From the NCBI RefSeq assembly GCF_019613955.1, contig NZ_CP080443.1:3333001-3397000 (forward strand): a stretch of 64,000 nt of DNA. The letters are read 5' to 3'. Of the stretch, positions 44,196-53,423 are shown in pieces. This DNA comes from Chryseobacterium sp. LJ668. Its GTDB lineage: Bacteria; Bacteroidota; Bacteroidia; Flavobacteriales; Weeksellaceae. The position numbers and the translations under genes were made by a program. The stretch's first letter is position 1. Each line of letters starts with the position of its first letter. The notes under the pieces were generated by a model. The model searched no databases and was not told the DNA's origin. It worked only from the letters and a program-made list of their open reading frames with translations.

Positions 44196-45839
44196 TTAGT
44201 CTTTATTATCAATATTGATATCTACATCTTCTAAAGGTTGCTGTTCAGCCTTGAAAGTTTCACCATAACCGCCATTTTGCAGCTTAGAATGTTTTTTACT
44301 GTAAAGGAAATAAATAATAAACCCGATAATCAACCAACCGAAAGAATATTTTTGTGCTTCTACACTTAAATTAAAAATCAGGTATACATTGATAGCAATT
44401 CCTAAACAAGCAATTACAGGCAGTGCAGGAACTCTGAAGCTTCTTACCAGATTGGGTTCTTTTACCCTTAAAACCCAAACAGCAACACACACCATTGTAA
44501 AGGCAAATAAGGTTCCAAAACTTGTCATGTGTGCCAATTCGTTAATAGGTGTAAGTGATGCTATAACCGCAATAACCGCACCCAAAATCATTAAGTTTTT
44601 TCTAGGAACTCCGGAAGTAGGATTCACTTTTGAGAATGTTGCAGGTATAAGACCGTCTTTAGACATTCCTAAGAAAATTCTAGACTGCCCCATAATCATG
44701 ACCATCAATACAGAAATTAAACCTACAGTAGCTGCAACGGTGATAATATAACCTGCCCAAGCCTGACCAGCAATATCAAATGCATAAGCTACAGGAGCTT
44801 TGATAGCATCAGGATATTTTCCTAGCGGATTAAAATCAGTATAATGCATCATCCCTGTCAAAACAAGCGACACCAAAATATAAAGTATTGTACAGATCAC
44901 CAATGATGTGATAATTGCAAAAGGAACATCTTTTTTAGGATTAATCGCTTCACCAGCCTGCGTAGAAACCGCATCAAAACCAACATATGCAAAGAAAATT
45001 GCAGATGCTCCGGCAACAATTCCGGCAACGCCATATGCTTTGTGGGTGACCCCGTTTTCTGTGATAGTAGTTGCTTCAGGGATGAATGGTGACCAATTTG
45101 CCGTATCGATAAAAAATAAACCGGCTATAATTACAAATATAATCGCAGAAACCTTTAAAATTACAATGAAGTTGTTGGCCTTAGCGGCACCTTTTGTACC
45201 TCTTAATAAAATCCAGATTACAAATAAAACGATAAGTAATGCAGGTAAGTTTAGGAAAAGTTTAAAATCCAAAAGTTCAGGAGCAGCATTAAAGTTTGCT
45301 ACTGTTTCCTGAAAAGCCAGCAATTTATCTGCCGGCAGTTTGCCTTCTGCAATCTGTTTGCTTGCCTCACCAAAGGCTTTGTGTGCAGTTCCGGGATCTG
45401 TAGTCATCCAGTAAGGAAGATGCAGACCAAACATTTTGAGTAGCTTGGCAAAATAACCCGACCAGGACACGGCGACTGTCATCGATCCCATTGCGTACTC
45501 CAGAATTAATCCCCATCCGATGATCCATGCGAAAATTTCACCAACCGTCCCGTAAGCGTAAGCATATGCAGAACCTTCTACAGGAAGTATCGATGCAAAC
45601 TCAGCATAACACAAAGCAGCAAATACACAGGCAATTCCTGCAATTACAAAAGAAAGTGCCAATGCAGGACCTGCATTATAGTATGCTCCTGTTCCTGTCA
45701 GCACAAAAATTCCTCCTCCGATAATAGCTCCGATTCCGATAGCAGTAAGGCTCCATTTCCCCAGAACGCGTTTCAGCTGGCTCTTTTGGATATCAGCTTC
45801 ATAGGCGCTCATTGGTTTCTTAATCCAAATTTTAGACAT
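44196..45839 (-). CDS. APC-family amino acid permease
   Basis: A 547-residue cationic amino acid transporter-like permease. The N-terminal cytoplasmic part is followed by the conserved first helix TAIGIGAIIGGGIFVLTGTG near residue 34; GPALALSFVIAGIACVFAAL and the EFASILPVEGSAYAYAYGTVG segment near residue 82 are typical of the CAT (SLC7-like) group, as are FFAYVGFDAVSTQAGEAINP near residue 285 and FLGMSKDGLIPATFSKVNP near residue 395. About twelve to fourteen membrane segments are present, with a large loop at residues 135-185. The substrate is probably a basic or broad amino acid; this is inference. Confidence 0.92.
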   Translation of the reverse strand: MSKIWIKKPMSAYEADIQKSQLKRVLGKWSLTAIGIGAIIGGGIFVLTGTGAYYNAGPALALSFVIAGIACVFAALCYAEFASILPVEGSAYAYAYGTVGEIFAWIIGWGLILEYAMGSMTVAVSWSGYFAKLLKMFGLHLPYWMTTDPGTAHKAFGEASKQIAEGKLPADKLLAFQETVANFNAAPELLDFKLFLNLPALLIVLFVIWILLRGTKGAAKANNFIVILKVSAIIFVIIAGLFFIDTANWSPFIPEATTITENGVTHKAYGVAGIVAGASAIFFAYVGFDAVSTQAGEAINPKKDVPFAIITSLVICTILYILVSLVLTGMMHYTDFNPLGKYPDAIKAPVAYAFDIAGQAWAGYIITVAATVGLISVLMVMIMGQSRIFLGMSKDGLIPATFSKVNPTSGVPRKNLMILGAVIAVIASLTPINELAHMTSFGTLFAFTMVCVAVWVLRVKEPNLVRSFRVPALPVIACLGIAINVYLIFNLSVEAQKYSFGWLIIGFIIYFLYSKKHSKLQNGGYGETFKAEQQPLEDVDINIDNKD

Positions 45840-45990
45840 ATTTTTTTATTTATTAAAGATTTACGAAAATATAAAAATTTTAACGATATTAACATTTATT
45901 AATAAAATTTCATCATTTAATTTACATTAAAAAATATAAAAAACTGATTTACACTTGCTTTATAACATTTCAGGGGCACTTTATTTTTCT

Positions 45991-45998
45991 TATTTTTG
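45991..45998 (+). promoter_or_regulatory. pnuC -7 box, implying a leaderless mRNA
   Basis: TATTTTTG is an exact -7 match and TTC stands exactly 19 bases upstream where TTG is expected. Only five bases separate the box from the pnuC ATG, so transcription should begin at or one or two bases before the start codon. Confidence 0.6.
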
Positions 45999-46003
45999 AG
46001 GTC

Positions 46004-46681
46004 ATGAATTTATATGATCTCTTTATAAAACCTTATGAAACCTATACAAACCTCCAAATTCTGCTGGAAGCTTCGGGTGCAATTTTCGGAATCTTAAGTG
46101 TTTTTTTTTCTATTAAAAAAAATATTTGGGTATATCCTACCGGAATTGTTTCTACACTAATTTACGTTTACATTTTATTTAACATCGGTTTGCTAGGTGA
46201 CTGCATGATCAATGCATATTATGCAGCAATGAGCATTTACGGATGGGTCTTGTGGTCAAAAAATTCAAAAGATCATATTCATGTAGACGTTTCGTGGGCT
46301 ACGCTTAAAGAATGGATTTTTGCAAGTGCTCTTTTCCTGTTCAGTATTATTATGGTAACTGTTTTATATTATTATAAGCCGTATATCGATAATCGATTTT
46401 CTTTTGAGGGCATTAGTCTAGGTTTATATCATCTCGATTGGGCAAACTGGCTAGATGTGGTCACCACTTCTATTTTTTTGGTTGGGATGTGGCTAATGGC
46501 GAAACAGCGCATTGAGAACTGGTTTTTCTGGATCATCGGAGATTTTATTTGTATTCCTATGCTAATTTATAAAGAGCTGGGTATCACTTCGGTTCAATAT
46601 TTGGTATTTACCATAATGGCGGTCATTGGATACGTCAATTGGAAAAAAAGTTTTAAAGAAAAAAAATCAGCAAAGTCATGA
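46004..46681 (+). CDS. pnuC: Nicotinamide riboside transporter PnuC
   Basis: A 225-residue inner-membrane transporter of the PnuC family, which takes up nicotinamide riboside for NAD synthesis. Seven hydrophobic segments are visible. Diagnostic stretches are NIWVYPTGIVSTLIYVYILF near residue 41, GLLGDCMINAYYAAMSIYGW near residue 63, and WLMAKQRIENWFFWIIGDFI near residue 165. The start is fixed by alignment with the usual MN-x-x-x-LFxxPY N-terminus. A promoter box lies five bases before the ATG. Its stop codon overlaps the next start (ATGA). Confidence 0.94.
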   Translation: MNLYDLFIKPYETYTNLQILLEASGAIFGILSVFFSIKKNIWVYPTGIVSTLIYVYILFNIGLLGDCMINAYYAAMSIYGWVLWSKNSKDHIHVDVSWATLKEWIFASALFLFSIIMVTVLYYYKPYIDNRFSFEGISLGLYHLDWANWLDVVTTSIFLVGMWLMAKQRIENWFFWIIGDFICIPMLIYKELGITSVQYLVFTIMAVIGYVNWKKSFKEKKSAKS

Positions 46682-47256
46682 AAAATTTAATAAAAATAGC
46701 ACTCGGAGCATTCGTTACAATAAGTTTATCTTCTTGTATGTCTTACAATAACGGATATGCAGATACATACGGAGATCCATACTACAACAATGGATATTAT
46801 TATGCGCCTCAAGGATATTACAATTCCGGAGGATATTACGGTAATGACGGATACTACTACAGAGACAATATGAACTACTATTACGACAATGGTGTACCTT
46901 ATTATTACGGGAATAACCGAACAAAGGTTTATGTAGAAAGACAAAATACAACGCAGAGACCGGCAAGCGGATTTAGAAATACCCCGACCGACAACGGAAG
47001 CACATATACAAATTCAAGAAATAATAACAGTAGCAATACTAATAGAAACAGCAGCGGCTTCAGAAATCAGCGGTCGAATAGTAACAGCGGACAACGTTCA
47101 CAGCAGCCACAACAACAAAGCACGCCGAGATCAAACAGCAACAGCGGCTTCCGAAACAGCTCTAGTACGAACAATACGCCAAACACACCACCTGCGACTC
47201 CTCAAAACAATACCCAGGATAACTCTACAAGATCGGGTGGCGGATTCAGAAGATAA
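46678..47256 (+). CDS. Low-complexity lipoprotein with GFR repeats
   Basis: A 192-residue lipoprotein: hydrophobic stretch followed by lipobox LSSC (Cys20). The next 75 residues are very rich in Tyr, Gly, Asn and Asp (for example YYAPQGYYNSGGYYGNDGYY), then a single VYVERQNTTQR strand, then an Asn/Ser/Gln-rich tail in which SGFRN recurs three times (near residues 97, 128 and 157) and a related GGGFRR ends the protein. The ATG overlaps the pnuC stop. Function unknown; the composition suggests an extended surface or cell-envelope protein. The codon stretch is repeat-prone. Confidence 0.75.
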   Translation: MKNLIKIALGAFVTISLSSCMSYNNGYADTYGDPYYNNGYYYAPQGYYNSGGYYGNDGYYYRDNMNYYYDNGVPYYYGNNRTKVYVERQNTTQRPASGFRNTPTDNGSTYTNSRNNNSSNTNRNSSGFRNQRSNSNSGQRSQQPQQQSTPRSNSNSGFRNSSSTNNTPNTPPATPQNNTQDNSTRSGGGFRR

Positions 47257-47272
47257 TCATTCTAAATTATAG

Positions 47273-47303
47273 AAACGAACAGCAATTGCTGTTCGTTTTT
47301 GCT
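47273..47303 (+). terminator. Rho-independent terminator
   Basis: Perfect 13-base palindrome (47273-47285 and 47286-47298; core CGAACAGCAA) followed by TT after the TTT of the arm. It ends the pnuC-lipoprotein transcript. Confidence 0.85.
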
Positions 47304-47313
47304 TTAATTATAG

Positions 47314-47321
47314 TAATTTTG
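47314..47321 (+). promoter_or_regulatory. Putative -7 box for dapF
   Basis: TAATTTTG matches TAnnTTTG exactly, 27 bases before the dapF start and just downstream of the preceding terminator. No TTG at the exact -33 spacing. Confidence 0.55.
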
Positions 47322-47348
47322 CAAGTCAGTTTTTTAGACGAATAAAGT

Positions 47349-48116
47349 ATGGAATTTTACAAATATCAGGGAACAGGAAACGACTTTATCATGATCGACA
47401 ACCGTGATTTAGCCTTTCCGAAAGATAAAAAAATCATTGAAAAATTATGCGACAGACGCTTCGGTATTGGTGCTGACGGCCTTATTTTATTGGAAAATGA
47501 TGAAAAGTATGATTTTAAAATGGTATACTACAATTCTGATGGCGGAGAAAGTACAATGTGCGGCAACGGCGGAAGATGCTTGGTAGCTTTTGCGTCTTTC
47601 TTAGATATTTTTGAAAACAAATGTTCTTTTATCGCAACAGACGGAGAGCATGAAGCTGATATTCATAATGGAATCGTAAAATTAAAAATGATTGATGTTG
47701 AAACGATTAGTAAAGACGGTGAAGATTTTGTCTTGAATACCGGTTCGCCACATTATGTAAAATATGTGGAAGATATTGCCGACTTTAATGTTTTTGCCGA
47801 AGGAAACAACATCAGAAACTCTAAAAATTACAAAGAAAAAGGCATCAATGTAAATTTCATTGAAAATATTTCTGATGACGAAATATTTGTAAGAACCTAT
47901 GAACGAGGCGTTGAGGATGAAACTTTCAGTTGCGGAACGGGAGTTACTGCTTCTGCTTTAACTTTCTTACAAAAAAGCAATCTAACCTCCATAAAAGTTA
48001 AAACTTTGGGTGGTGATCTCAAAGTGTACGCCGAAAAAGATGGAAATTCTTTCCGTGAAATTTGGCTGGAAGGTCCCGCAAAGCGCGTTTTTAAAGGTAA
48101 AATAGATCTTCTTTAA
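47349..48116 (+). CDS. dapF: Diaminopimelate epimerase
   Basis: A 255-residue cofactor-free epimerase that converts LL- to meso-diaminopimelate for lysine and peptidoglycan synthesis. The two catalytic cysteines are Cys71 in STMCGNGGR and Cys195 in ETFSCGTGVTA; the substrate-binding GTGNDFIMID at the start and ERGVEDET near residue 186 are also conserved. The length is slightly below the family average of about 270 but all blocks are present. It probably shares a transcript with mltG, which begins 34 bases later, linking two peptidoglycan functions. Confidence 0.95.
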   Translation: MEFYKYQGTGNDFIMIDNRDLAFPKDKKIIEKLCDRRFGIGADGLILLENDEKYDFKMVYYNSDGGESTMCGNGGRCLVAFASFLDIFENKCSFIATDGEHEADIHNGIVKLKMIDVETISKDGEDFVLNTGSPHYVKYVEDIADFNVFAEGNNIRNSKNYKEKGINVNFIENISDDEIFVRTYERGVEDETFSCGTGVTASALTFLQKSNLTSIKVKTLGGDLKVYAEKDGNSFREIWLEGPAKRVFKGKIDLL

Positions 48117-48150
48117 AAAAACACAAAACTTTTAAACTATCAATATCATA

Positions 48151-49176
48151 ATGAAAAAAGCTGTTCTCATTATCATTCTCTTCATTCTTGCTGTAGCAGG
48201 ATTTTTTGGCTTTAAATTTTATAAAAAATATTACGGAAACAACGTACAGAAAGACGGTTATGTTTTGATTCCGCATGGGGCAGAATTTAAGCAGATTTTA
48301 GATTCAATTACGCCTTATATTGATAATAAAGAAGCATTCATTGATGTTGCAAAAGATAAATCGATGGATCAGTACTTCAAACCGGGACGTTATCATTTCG
48401 AAAAAGGAGCGAGCAACACTGTTCTTGTGAATATGATTAAAGCAGGAAATCAAACTGCAAATTCTTTTAGAATTGGAGATTTTGGAGACATTTATCAGAT
48501 GGTTGGGAAAGTTTCAAAGAAAACAGAATTGGATTCTTTAAAATTTATAAATGATTTGAATGAAATTGCGTCAGAAAAAGGATATAACAATGCAGAAGAT
48601 CTAAAAAAATATTTTTTCATTGACACTTATAATTTTTTCTGGACCGTAACTCCGAATGAGTTTTTTAAAAAATTTGAAGATCAGTACAATGAATTTTGGA
48701 CTGCCAACAGAAAATCAAAAGAACAGAAATCTGGTTTGACGAGAGAGCAGATTTATTCTCTAGCATCGATCGTTTATAAAGAATCCGGTGGTAAACCTGA
48801 CGAAATGAAAACCATTGCCGGATTGTATTTAAATCGTTTCAGAACAGGAATGAAACTGCAGTCTGATCCTACCGTAATCTATGCAATGAACAAACAAACC
48901 AATTTTAAAGATCCTATTAAAAGGGTCTTGTATAAACATTTGGCTACTCCATCGCCTTACAACACCTATGCTAATGCAGGAATTCCGCCGGGACCTATAT
49001 GTGTAGTCGATAAAAATTCTGTGGATGCTGTTTTAGATGCAGAAAATAACTCCTATATCTTTATGTGTGCTGATCCTGCAAGAATGGGTTATCACAAATT
49101 TACGGCCAGTGCAGAACAGCATGTAATCAATGCAAAAGCATATCAGGACTGGCTGAATTCTAAAAATATCAAATAA
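48151..49176 (+). CDS. mltG: Endolytic murein transglycosylase MltG
   Basis: A 341-residue membrane-anchored lytic transglycosylase that cuts nascent glycan strands and sets their length. One N-terminal membrane helix (residues 4-22) anchors it to the inner membrane. The YceG domain includes the LysM-like subdomain and the catalytic block EQIYSLASIVYKESGGKPDE near residue 200, in which the Glu of YKES is the catalytic acid, then IAGLYLNRFRTGMKLQSDPT and SPYNTYANAGIPPGPICVVD near residue 268. The terminal HKFTASAEQHVINAKAYQDW matches the family end. Confidence 0.95.
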   Translation: MKKAVLIIILFILAVAGFFGFKFYKKYYGNNVQKDGYVLIPHGAEFKQILDSITPYIDNKEAFIDVAKDKSMDQYFKPGRYHFEKGASNTVLVNMIKAGNQTANSFRIGDFGDIYQMVGKVSKKTELDSLKFINDLNEIASEKGYNNAEDLKKYFFIDTYNFFWTVTPNEFFKKFEDQYNEFWTANRKSKEQKSGLTREQIYSLASIVYKESGGKPDEMKTIAGLYLNRFRTGMKLQSDPTVIYAMNKQTNFKDPIKRVLYKHLATPSPYNTYANAGIPPGPICVVDKNSVDAVLDAENNSYIFMCADPARMGYHKFTASAEQHVINAKAYQDWLNSKNIK

Positions 49177-49343
49177 TAAATATATTTAACTAAAAATTAA
49201 CAATATAGTAATTAACAAACCGCGATCAAAGGCGACCTATCTATTAAAAATAATAAACAAATCTGAAAATCTGAACACTTCAGCGTTTAATAACATTCAT
49301 AATATTAAATGTGTTTTTCATGATTTGATCTAAAGAATATTTT

Positions 49344-51848
49344 ATGAATCAAACAGAAATAATCAACATTTTTACAAAGAAGACTTTAGCGCTTACTTTT
49401 GTATTATCTGCAGCGGCGTTTGCCTTCGGCCAGGAAAAAGTAGGTGTAAGCGGAACAATTGTAGACAAAAGTAACCAGCCGGTGCCTTACGCATCTGTTA
49501 CTTTTAGTCACAAGCAAAATAAGCTTTTTAGTGATGCTACCCTAACGGATGAAAAGGGTCAATACAGATTAGAACTTACTCCCGGTAACTACGACGTTTC
49601 AGTAGAAGCAATTGATTATAAGAAAAGCACGATCAACAAGCAAATTGCTGCAGCAGGAAATATAGGAGCGTTATCTATTGAAGCTGAAGCATCAACAACC
49701 AATCTAAAAACACAGGATATACAGGGTGTTACGATTACTGCTACTGTAAAACCTTATAAAGTTGAGCTGGATAAGAGAACATACGACCCTTCTCAGGACA
49801 TCGTAAGCAAAGGTGGAAACCTTCAGGACGTTCTCTCAAACGTACCTTCTGTGTCTGTAGATACAGACGGTACCGTGTCAATGAGAGGCAGCTCAAACGT
49901 AAGATTTTTGATTAATGGAAAACCTTCTGCTCTTCTGGGGATTGATGACGGCGCAAATGCTCTACAGAGTATTCCTGCAGACCAGATTGAAAGAATTGAA
50001 GTAATTACCAACCCATCTTCGAAATTTGAGGCAAGCGGAACGGCAGGTATTTTAAATATCATTTTAAAGAAATCTAAAAAAACAGGTTTTAACGGAAGTG
50101 TAACCGGAACTTTAGGCTATTTACCTCAAACCAATTTAAATACTAATTTAAGCTGGAGAAAAGGAAATCTGACATGGTTTTTGAATGGCGGCGGCGGCTA
50201 TCGTGAATCTAAAAACACCAATAGAAACAACGCAACCTATTTTAATGCTGTTGCAGATAAAGATAGAACCGCGATCAATCAGGAATCTATCTCAAATAAT
50301 AACAACAACAATTACAATGCATCTTCAGGATTCGTTTATGATTTTTCTGATAAAACATCGATAAATGCATCGGCAACCGTGCGAACTTTTGACAGTGAGA
50401 ATATAGGAAATGTAACCTATGATGAGCGTTTCAAGGACGGAACAGGCGCATTCTCTCAAAGGCTGAACAATGGTTCTAATGACAATCTTGCTTTTCAGGG
50501 TGATTTTGGATTGGATCATAAATTTGATGATAAAGGGCAGCTTATATCATTGTCAGCAAGTTTACAGAGCAACAGATCATTTAATGATACCTATGTAAAT
50601 CAAACTCAAAACGGTTTATATGAGCTAGAAAATTCCATTAATCAGACAACTAAAAATAAGACATTAGTAGGTAAAGCTGATTATGAGCTTCCTATTGGTG
50701 AAAATGCTAAAATTGAGGCAGGCTACAGATTAGACATCAATCAAAATGTTTATGATAATGATGTTTTAGAAAGAACAGTCGCAAATCCTGTATTTCATTT
50801 TCTGAATAACTATACTTACAATGCTTATTACAGGGAAATTTTCAATGCGGGATATGTTCAGTTCAGAAGTAAAATCGGAAAATTAGGTTATCAGCTAGGA
50901 CTTAGAAATGAATATTCTCAGGTTGATATCAAATATTCAAATTTAGATTATTACACGGACAATATTAACAGTAAAAAAACTTATAATAATCTATTTCCTT
51001 CTGTATTTTTAAGCTACGAGATTGCAAAAGACAATCAGTTTTTAATCAATTATTCAAGAAGGATTGATAGACCGAGATCATTCTTTTTGATTCCAAACCC
51101 AAGTTATACCGATAATCAGAATATTTTTGAAGGGAATATTGACTTAAATCCATCTTATGTAGATTCTTATGAGTTTGGATACAGTATTTCAAAAGGTAAA
51201 TTCACTATAAATCCGACTCTTTATTACAGACATTCAACAGATGATGTAAAAATGCTTGTGTATTCTGACAAGGGAGTTTTTAAAACCAGACCTATTAATT
51301 TGGGATCTGATGACCGCTACGGTTTAGATTTAAATTTCAATTGGGATGCTACAAAATGGTTGAAGTTCTTAGGTAATGTTGATTTATTCGGATATAAGAC
51401 AACAGGAATCTATACTGATCCTGCAATTCTCACCAAACCAATGTCTTTTGAAGGTACAGGTTTTTCTACAAGAGCAAGACTGACTTCCACTTTCAAGATT
51501 GATAAGACATTCAGCTTCCAGCTGCAAGGTTTCTACAGAGGTGCCCAGAAAACTGAAAACCAGACAAGAAACGATATGTATGCTTTAAATCTTGGCGCAT
51601 CAAAAACGATCTGGGACGGTAACGGAACAGTAAGCTTCAATATTCAGGATATTTTTAATACACGTTCTATGAGAAGTGTAACTAATACCGCTGAATTTAG
51701 CAGAGATTCTTATATGCAATGGCAACCAAGACAGTTTGCAGTATCCTTGACTTATAGATTCAAGCAGGGTGAAAAAATTGAGCAGCCTAAGAAAAAGAAA
51801 GATGTGAATTCTAATGCTACAGGAGACGAACAGCAGGCTCCGATGTAA
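49344..51848 (+). CDS. TonB-dependent outer-membrane receptor family protein
   Basis: An 834-residue outer-membrane protein. After a signal peptide (about residues 1-29, AAAFAFGQ) there is a carboxypeptidase-regulatory-like beta-sandwich (VSGTIVDKSNQPVPYASVTF), then a plug domain (LQDVLSNVPSVSVDTDGTVS near residue 158; GSSNVRFLINGKPSALLG; IERIEVITNPSSKFEASG near residue 212) and a C-terminal barrel of the outer_membrane_beta_barrel type with FAVSLTYRF near the end. The C-terminus has an extra charged tail after the last strand (EQPKKKKDVNSNATGDEQQ). No SusD-like partner is adjacent, so the ligand is unknown. Confidence 0.9.
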   Translation: MNQTEIINIFTKKTLALTFVLSAAAFAFGQEKVGVSGTIVDKSNQPVPYASVTFSHKQNKLFSDATLTDEKGQYRLELTPGNYDVSVEAIDYKKSTINKQIAAAGNIGALSIEAEASTTNLKTQDIQGVTITATVKPYKVELDKRTYDPSQDIVSKGGNLQDVLSNVPSVSVDTDGTVSMRGSSNVRFLINGKPSALLGIDDGANALQSIPADQIERIEVITNPSSKFEASGTAGILNIILKKSKKTGFNGSVTGTLGYLPQTNLNTNLSWRKGNLTWFLNGGGGYRESKNTNRNNATYFNAVADKDRTAINQESISNNNNNNYNASSGFVYDFSDKTSINASATVRTFDSENIGNVTYDERFKDGTGAFSQRLNNGSNDNLAFQGDFGLDHKFDDKGQLISLSASLQSNRSFNDTYVNQTQNGLYELENSINQTTKNKTLVGKADYELPIGENAKIEAGYRLDINQNVYDNDVLERTVANPVFHFLNNYTYNAYYREIFNAGYVQFRSKIGKLGYQLGLRNEYSQVDIKYSNLDYYTDNINSKKTYNNLFPSVFLSYEIAKDNQFLINYSRRIDRPRSFFLIPNPSYTDNQNIFEGNIDLNPSYVDSYEFGYSISKGKFTINPTLYYRHSTDDVKMLVYSDKGVFKTRPINLGSDDRYGLDLNFNWDATKWLKFLGNVDLFGYKTTGIYTDPAILTKPMSFEGTGFSTRARLTSTFKIDKTFSFQLQGFYRGAQKTENQTRNDMYALNLGASKTIWDGNGTVSFNIQDIFNTRSMRSVTNTAEFSRDSYMQWQPRQFAVSLTYRFKQGEKIEQPKKKKDVNSNATGDEQQAPM

Positions 51849-51867
51849 TTATTAATGAATATAAATA

Positions 51868-51899
51868 AAAATCCCGAAATTATTTTCCGGGATTTTTTT
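51868..51899. terminator. Bidirectional terminator between convergent genes
   Basis: Arms AAAATCCCG (51868-51876) and CGGGATTTT (51888-51896), with T-runs on both sides. It serves the receptor gene on the plus strand and the cytidylyltransferase gene on the minus strand. Confidence 0.8.
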
Positions 51900-52332
51900 A
51901 TTTCAGTTTTGCCATTTCGGCTTCATAGATTCTTTTCCTAAGATCACTTGAAGAAAAGCGGTGATCTCTCTTATTATAAAAAATTTCAATTCCTTTTTCT
52001 TCACAGTATTTTTTTCCTGTGAAATCCTTGTCCATATAATCATCACCAATAATCCGAACATCAATCACAAAAGATTTCAAGATATCTTCCAGATCTTCTT
52101 CCGTATAGTAAGGGATAATTTCGTCCACAGCATTCACAGCTTTCAGCTGTATATATCGTTCAACAATGGTTTGAGTTGGCTTATTCTTCGTAGGACGATC
52201 ATGTGAAGGATCGATTTGAAGACCAACAATCAGATAATCGCATACAGTTTTGGCTTCCTCCAACATTTTGATGTGGCCCGCATGAAGTAAATCAAATGAT
52301 GAGAATGTGATGCCTATTCTTTCGGTTTTCAT
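51898..52332 (-). CDS. Cytidylyltransferase-like nucleotidyltransferase
   Basis: A 144-residue nucleotidyltransferase of the TagD/glycerol-3-phosphate cytidylyltransferase type. The HxGH site is LLHAGHIKMLEEAK near residue 16, followed by the signature VRIIGDDYMDKDFTGKKYCE near residue 92 and the SSSDLRKRI motif near residue 128, equivalent to the ISTTxxRxR nucleotide-binding site. The product is probably a CDP-activated alcohol for a surface polymer; rfaE-type ADP-heptose synthesis is another possibility. It follows galE by 30 bases on the same strand. Confidence 0.87.
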   Translation of the reverse strand: MKTERIGITFSSFDLLHAGHIKMLEEAKTVCDYLIVGLQIDPSHDRPTKNKPTQTIVERYIQLKAVNAVDEIIPYYTEEDLEDILKSFVIDVRIIGDDYMDKDFTGKKYCEEKGIEIFYNKRDHRFSSSDLRKRIYEAEMAKLK

Positions 52333-52362
52333 ATGTGTATATTATGAGTCTATTATTTGTAT

Positions 52363-53385
52363 TTAATTTTTTCTTGAATTTAAATACTTCTGCCAATTCC
52401 ATACCGTTTTTAGTGCTTCTTCCAATGAAGTTTCAGATTTCCACCCAAGTTCTCTTTCTGCTTTATCAGCATTTGCATAGGCCACGGTAATATCTCCTTC
52501 TCTTCTGTCACAAATTTGATAAGGAACCGAAACATCATTAGCAGATTCAAAAGCTTTCACAACCTCTAAAACCGATGATCCCTTCCCTGTTCCTAGATTA
52601 TAAATATCAATTACAGTTTTTTCTGAATTTTTATTGATCAGATTTTTCAAAGCGGCAACGTGAGCTTTCGCCAAATCTACAACATAGATATAATCACGGA
52701 TTGCTGTTCCATCCTCAGTAGGATAATCATCTCCCCATACGTTCAGTTTTTCACGAATTCCTGCTGCAGTCTGCATCACATAAGGCACAAGATTATTCGG
52801 AATTCCGATAGGCAATTCTCCTAACAGAGATGAAGGATGTGCTCCAATCGGATTAAAATACCTCAACAAACAGATTTTTCTTTGATAAGCCTGAGCAAAA
52901 TCTTTTAAGATTTCCTCACCCATTTGTTTTGTTTTGCCATAAACGCTTTCCGGCAATTTGAGCAAAGTGTTTTCATCAATTGGCATTTCGTCTGCTTGTC
53001 CATAAACAGTACAGGATGAACTGAAAATAAAGTTGGAAATATTTCTTGTTTTAAATTCCTGAAGAACATTGATCAACGAAAATAAATTATTTTCATAATA
53101 ATCAACCGGTTTTTCCTGGCTTTCACCTACTGCTTTAAATGCTGCAAAGTTGATACAGCCTTCAATATTATGTGCGTCAAAAACCTGATTGAGAAGTTCT
53201 TTTCTTTTTAAATCAAAAGGATAAAAAATAGGCCTCTTACCTGTAATTTCCTCAATATTGCTTAAAATAAATTTTTCCGAATTGGATAAATCATCTATAA
53301 TAATGACTTCAAAGTTATTATTGATCAGTTCTACTACGGTGTGAGAACCGATGTACCCAAGTCCGCCTGTTACAAGTATTGCCAT
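52363..53385 (-). CDS. galE: UDP-glucose 4-epimerase
   Basis: A 340-residue short-chain dehydrogenase/reductase that interconverts UDP-glucose and UDP-galactose with bound NAD. The NAD motif is GGLGYIGSHT at residues 7-16, the active site has SSSCTVYG (Ser/Thr) near residue 123 and YGKTKQMGE (Tyr and Lys) near residue 149, and the YFNPIGAHPSSLLGE and YIYVVDLAKAHVAAL segments are GalE-specific. The length is normal. It lies in a block with an aminotransferase and a cytidylyltransferase, which points to surface polysaccharide precursors. Confidence 0.95.
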   Translation of the reverse strand: MAILVTGGLGYIGSHTVVELINNNFEVIIIDDLSNSEKFILSNIEEITGKRPIFYPFDLKRKELLNQVFDAHNIEGCINFAAFKAVGESQEKPVDYYENNLFSLINVLQEFKTRNISNFIFSSSCTVYGQADEMPIDENTLLKLPESVYGKTKQMGEEILKDFAQAYQRKICLLRYFNPIGAHPSSLLGELPIGIPNNLVPYVMQTAAGIREKLNVWGDDYPTEDGTAIRDYIYVVDLAKAHVAALKNLINKNSEKTVIDIYNLGTGKGSSVLEVVKAFESANDVSVPYQICDRREGDITVAYANADKAERELGWKSETSLEEALKTVWNWQKYLNSRKN

Positions 53386-53423
53386 TGTTTTATAAGTAAT
53401 ATATGATTGGTAATGTCTAATTT

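Noticed and set aside
44389..45312. Two plus-strand frames of 120 and 134 codons opposite the amino acid permease
   Set aside because: Antisense to a membrane protein, where long open frames are common because hydrophobic codons have few stops on the other strand. No motif was seen.
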